Made by a program: the position numbers and the translations under genes. Under the pieces are notes generated by a model. It searched no databases. It saw nothing but the letters and a program-made list of their open reading frames with translations, and had not been told where the DNA came from. A stretch of 6,261 nucleotides of DNA, taken from positions 1-6,261 of the forward strand of contig JAEZJP010000068.1 in assembly GCA_023415715.1 (NCBI GenBank). Reading direction: 5' to 3'. This document shows positions 5,960 through 6,261 of this stretch, in pieces. Each line of letters opens with the position of its first letter. Position 1 is the first letter of the stretch. This DNA comes from Bacillota bacterium (GTDB taxonomy: Bacteria; Bacillota; Clostridia; Christensenellales; Aristaeellaceae).

Positions 5960-5989
5960 GAACCTTATCCTCCTGTGCGGCATAGAATA
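5960..5989 (+). promoter_or_regulatory. Candidate SigE/SigK-type promoter for sigK
   Basis: CATAGAATA (5981-5989) fits the SigK -10 pattern CATAnnnTA exactly and the SigE -10 CATACAnT at 7 of 8 positions. For SigK, AACC (5961-5964) fits the -35 mACm with a 16-nt spacer. For SigE, GAACCTT (5960-5966) is a partial -35 match with a 14-nt spacer. In Bacillus, sigK is first transcribed by SigE and then by SigK itself, so a dual element here makes biological sense. The predicted start near 5996 coincides with the Shine-Dalgarno, leaving a leader of only about 16 nt. Confidence 0.55.
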
Positions 5990-6004
5990 GCCCATAAGGA
6001 GGAT
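5967..6004 (+). promoter_or_regulatory. Shine-Dalgarno of sigK with an upstream complementary (anti-SD) sequence
   Basis: AAGGAGGA (5996-6003) is a strong ribosome binding site 8 nt before the ATG at 6012. ATCCTCCT (5967-5974) is a perfect reverse complement of AGGAGGAT (5997-6004), so an RNA that begins upstream of 5967 could hide the site in an 8-bp stem with a 22-nt loop. The alternative pairing CCTTAT (5963-5968) with ATAAGG (5994-5999) would have the same effect. The pairing is seen directly; regulation is inference. Confidence 0.45.
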
Positions 6005-6011
6005 TTTTTAC

Positions 6012-6261
6012 ATGATCGATACGATTCTTTTCTTTATCGTAAAGGAATGTTTGTTTCTCCTTGGGTTTATCGCGGGCCGCTCCAGTTTTCCCAAACCTTT
6101 AACCAGGGAGCAGGAGGCGGAATGCCTGGATGCTATGCAATCAGGGGGCGAAACCGCCGAAATTGCCCGCAAAACATTGATCGAACATAACCTGCGCCTG
6201 GTGGTGCACGTGGCCCGCAAGTATACCGTGCCCGGATGCACCCAGGAGGATCTGGTGCACA
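6012..6261 (+). CDS. sigK: RNA polymerase sporulation sigma factor SigK, N-terminal part (runs off the window)
   Basis: SigK directs late mother-cell transcription during sporulation. The 83 codons visible begin with a hydrophobic segment, MIDTILFFIVKECLFLLGF, which lines up with the pro-sequence of Bacillus pro-SigK (FVVKELVFLV). Then come FPKPLTREQEAECLDAM (residues 26-42) and the sigma-70 region 2.1 block LIEHNLRLVVHVARKY (56-71), followed by QEDLVH, all in family order. Processing in Bacillus removes about 20 residues through SpoIVFB; by alignment the cut would fall near G18-F19. ATG 6012 has AAGGAGGA 8 nt upstream. The 3' end lies beyond base 6261, so I cannot tell whether the gene is intact or split by a skin-like element as in B. 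subtilis and C. difficile. Confidence 0.9.
   Translation, partial: MIDTILFFIVKECLFLLGFIAGRSSFPKPLTREQEAECLDAMQSGGETAEIARKTLIEHNLRLVVHVARKYTVPGCTQEDLVH

Noticed and set aside
5594..5995. A - strand frame of 133 codons overlapping the membrane protein gene in another frame
   Set aside because: Its start lies on the antisense of the sigK Shine-Dalgarno without a ribosome site of its own, and it overlaps a better-supported gene for about 190 nt; the one hydrophobic stretch is not enough.

Overview
The window looks like the chromosome of a spore-forming, fairly GC-rich member of the Clostridia (Firmicutes). Three things point there: RNase J beside a YlbF-family regulator, the mltG-U32 peptidase pair known from the Bacillus yrrL-yrrO neighbourhood, and the start of the mother-cell sporulation sigma factor gene sigK. 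All genes but one are on the + strand. Three of the five main genes start with GTG, each behind a readable Shine-Dalgarno sequence.

Layout. Positions 1-38 probably hold the last codons of an upstream gene, followed by a terminator-like hairpin (67-119). An extended -10 promoter (141-149) then opens a leader of about 245 nt that precedes rnj (402-2063, RNase J). A strong intrinsic terminator (2070-2102) closes rnj. The next 200 nt (2105-2304) contain no gene but are tiled by five hairpins, one of them nested. This is the most unusual non-coding structure in the window. An operon of three genes follows: a YlbF-family gene (2365-2712), mltG (2737-3924) and a U32 family peptidase gene (3927-5180), with gaps of 24 and 2 nt.

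An AT-richer gene for a polytopic membrane protein, probably of the CBO0543 family, lies on the - strand (5191-5781) and converges on the U32 gene with only 10 bp between them. The divergent spacer between it and sigK (5782-6011) carries two sporulation-type promoter candidates, SigG-like facing the membrane protein and SigE/SigK-like facing sigK. sigK starts at 6012 and is cut off by the window edge after 83 codons. Its hydrophobic pro-sequence is intact.

How the parts fit together. RNase J (5' exonuclease/endonuclease) and the YlbF-family protein (in Bacillus a partner in RNase Y-dependent mRNA maturation) suggest an RNA-decay theme. MltG ends growing glycan strands at the membrane. The U32 protein resembles the TrhP/YrrO group that hydroxylates tRNA U34. 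The right end belongs to sporulation. I see no mobile element, CRISPR array, tRNA or rRNA. The best candidates for something new are the hairpin array and the compact promoter/Shine-Dalgarno arrangement in front of sigK; both are inferences from sequence alone.
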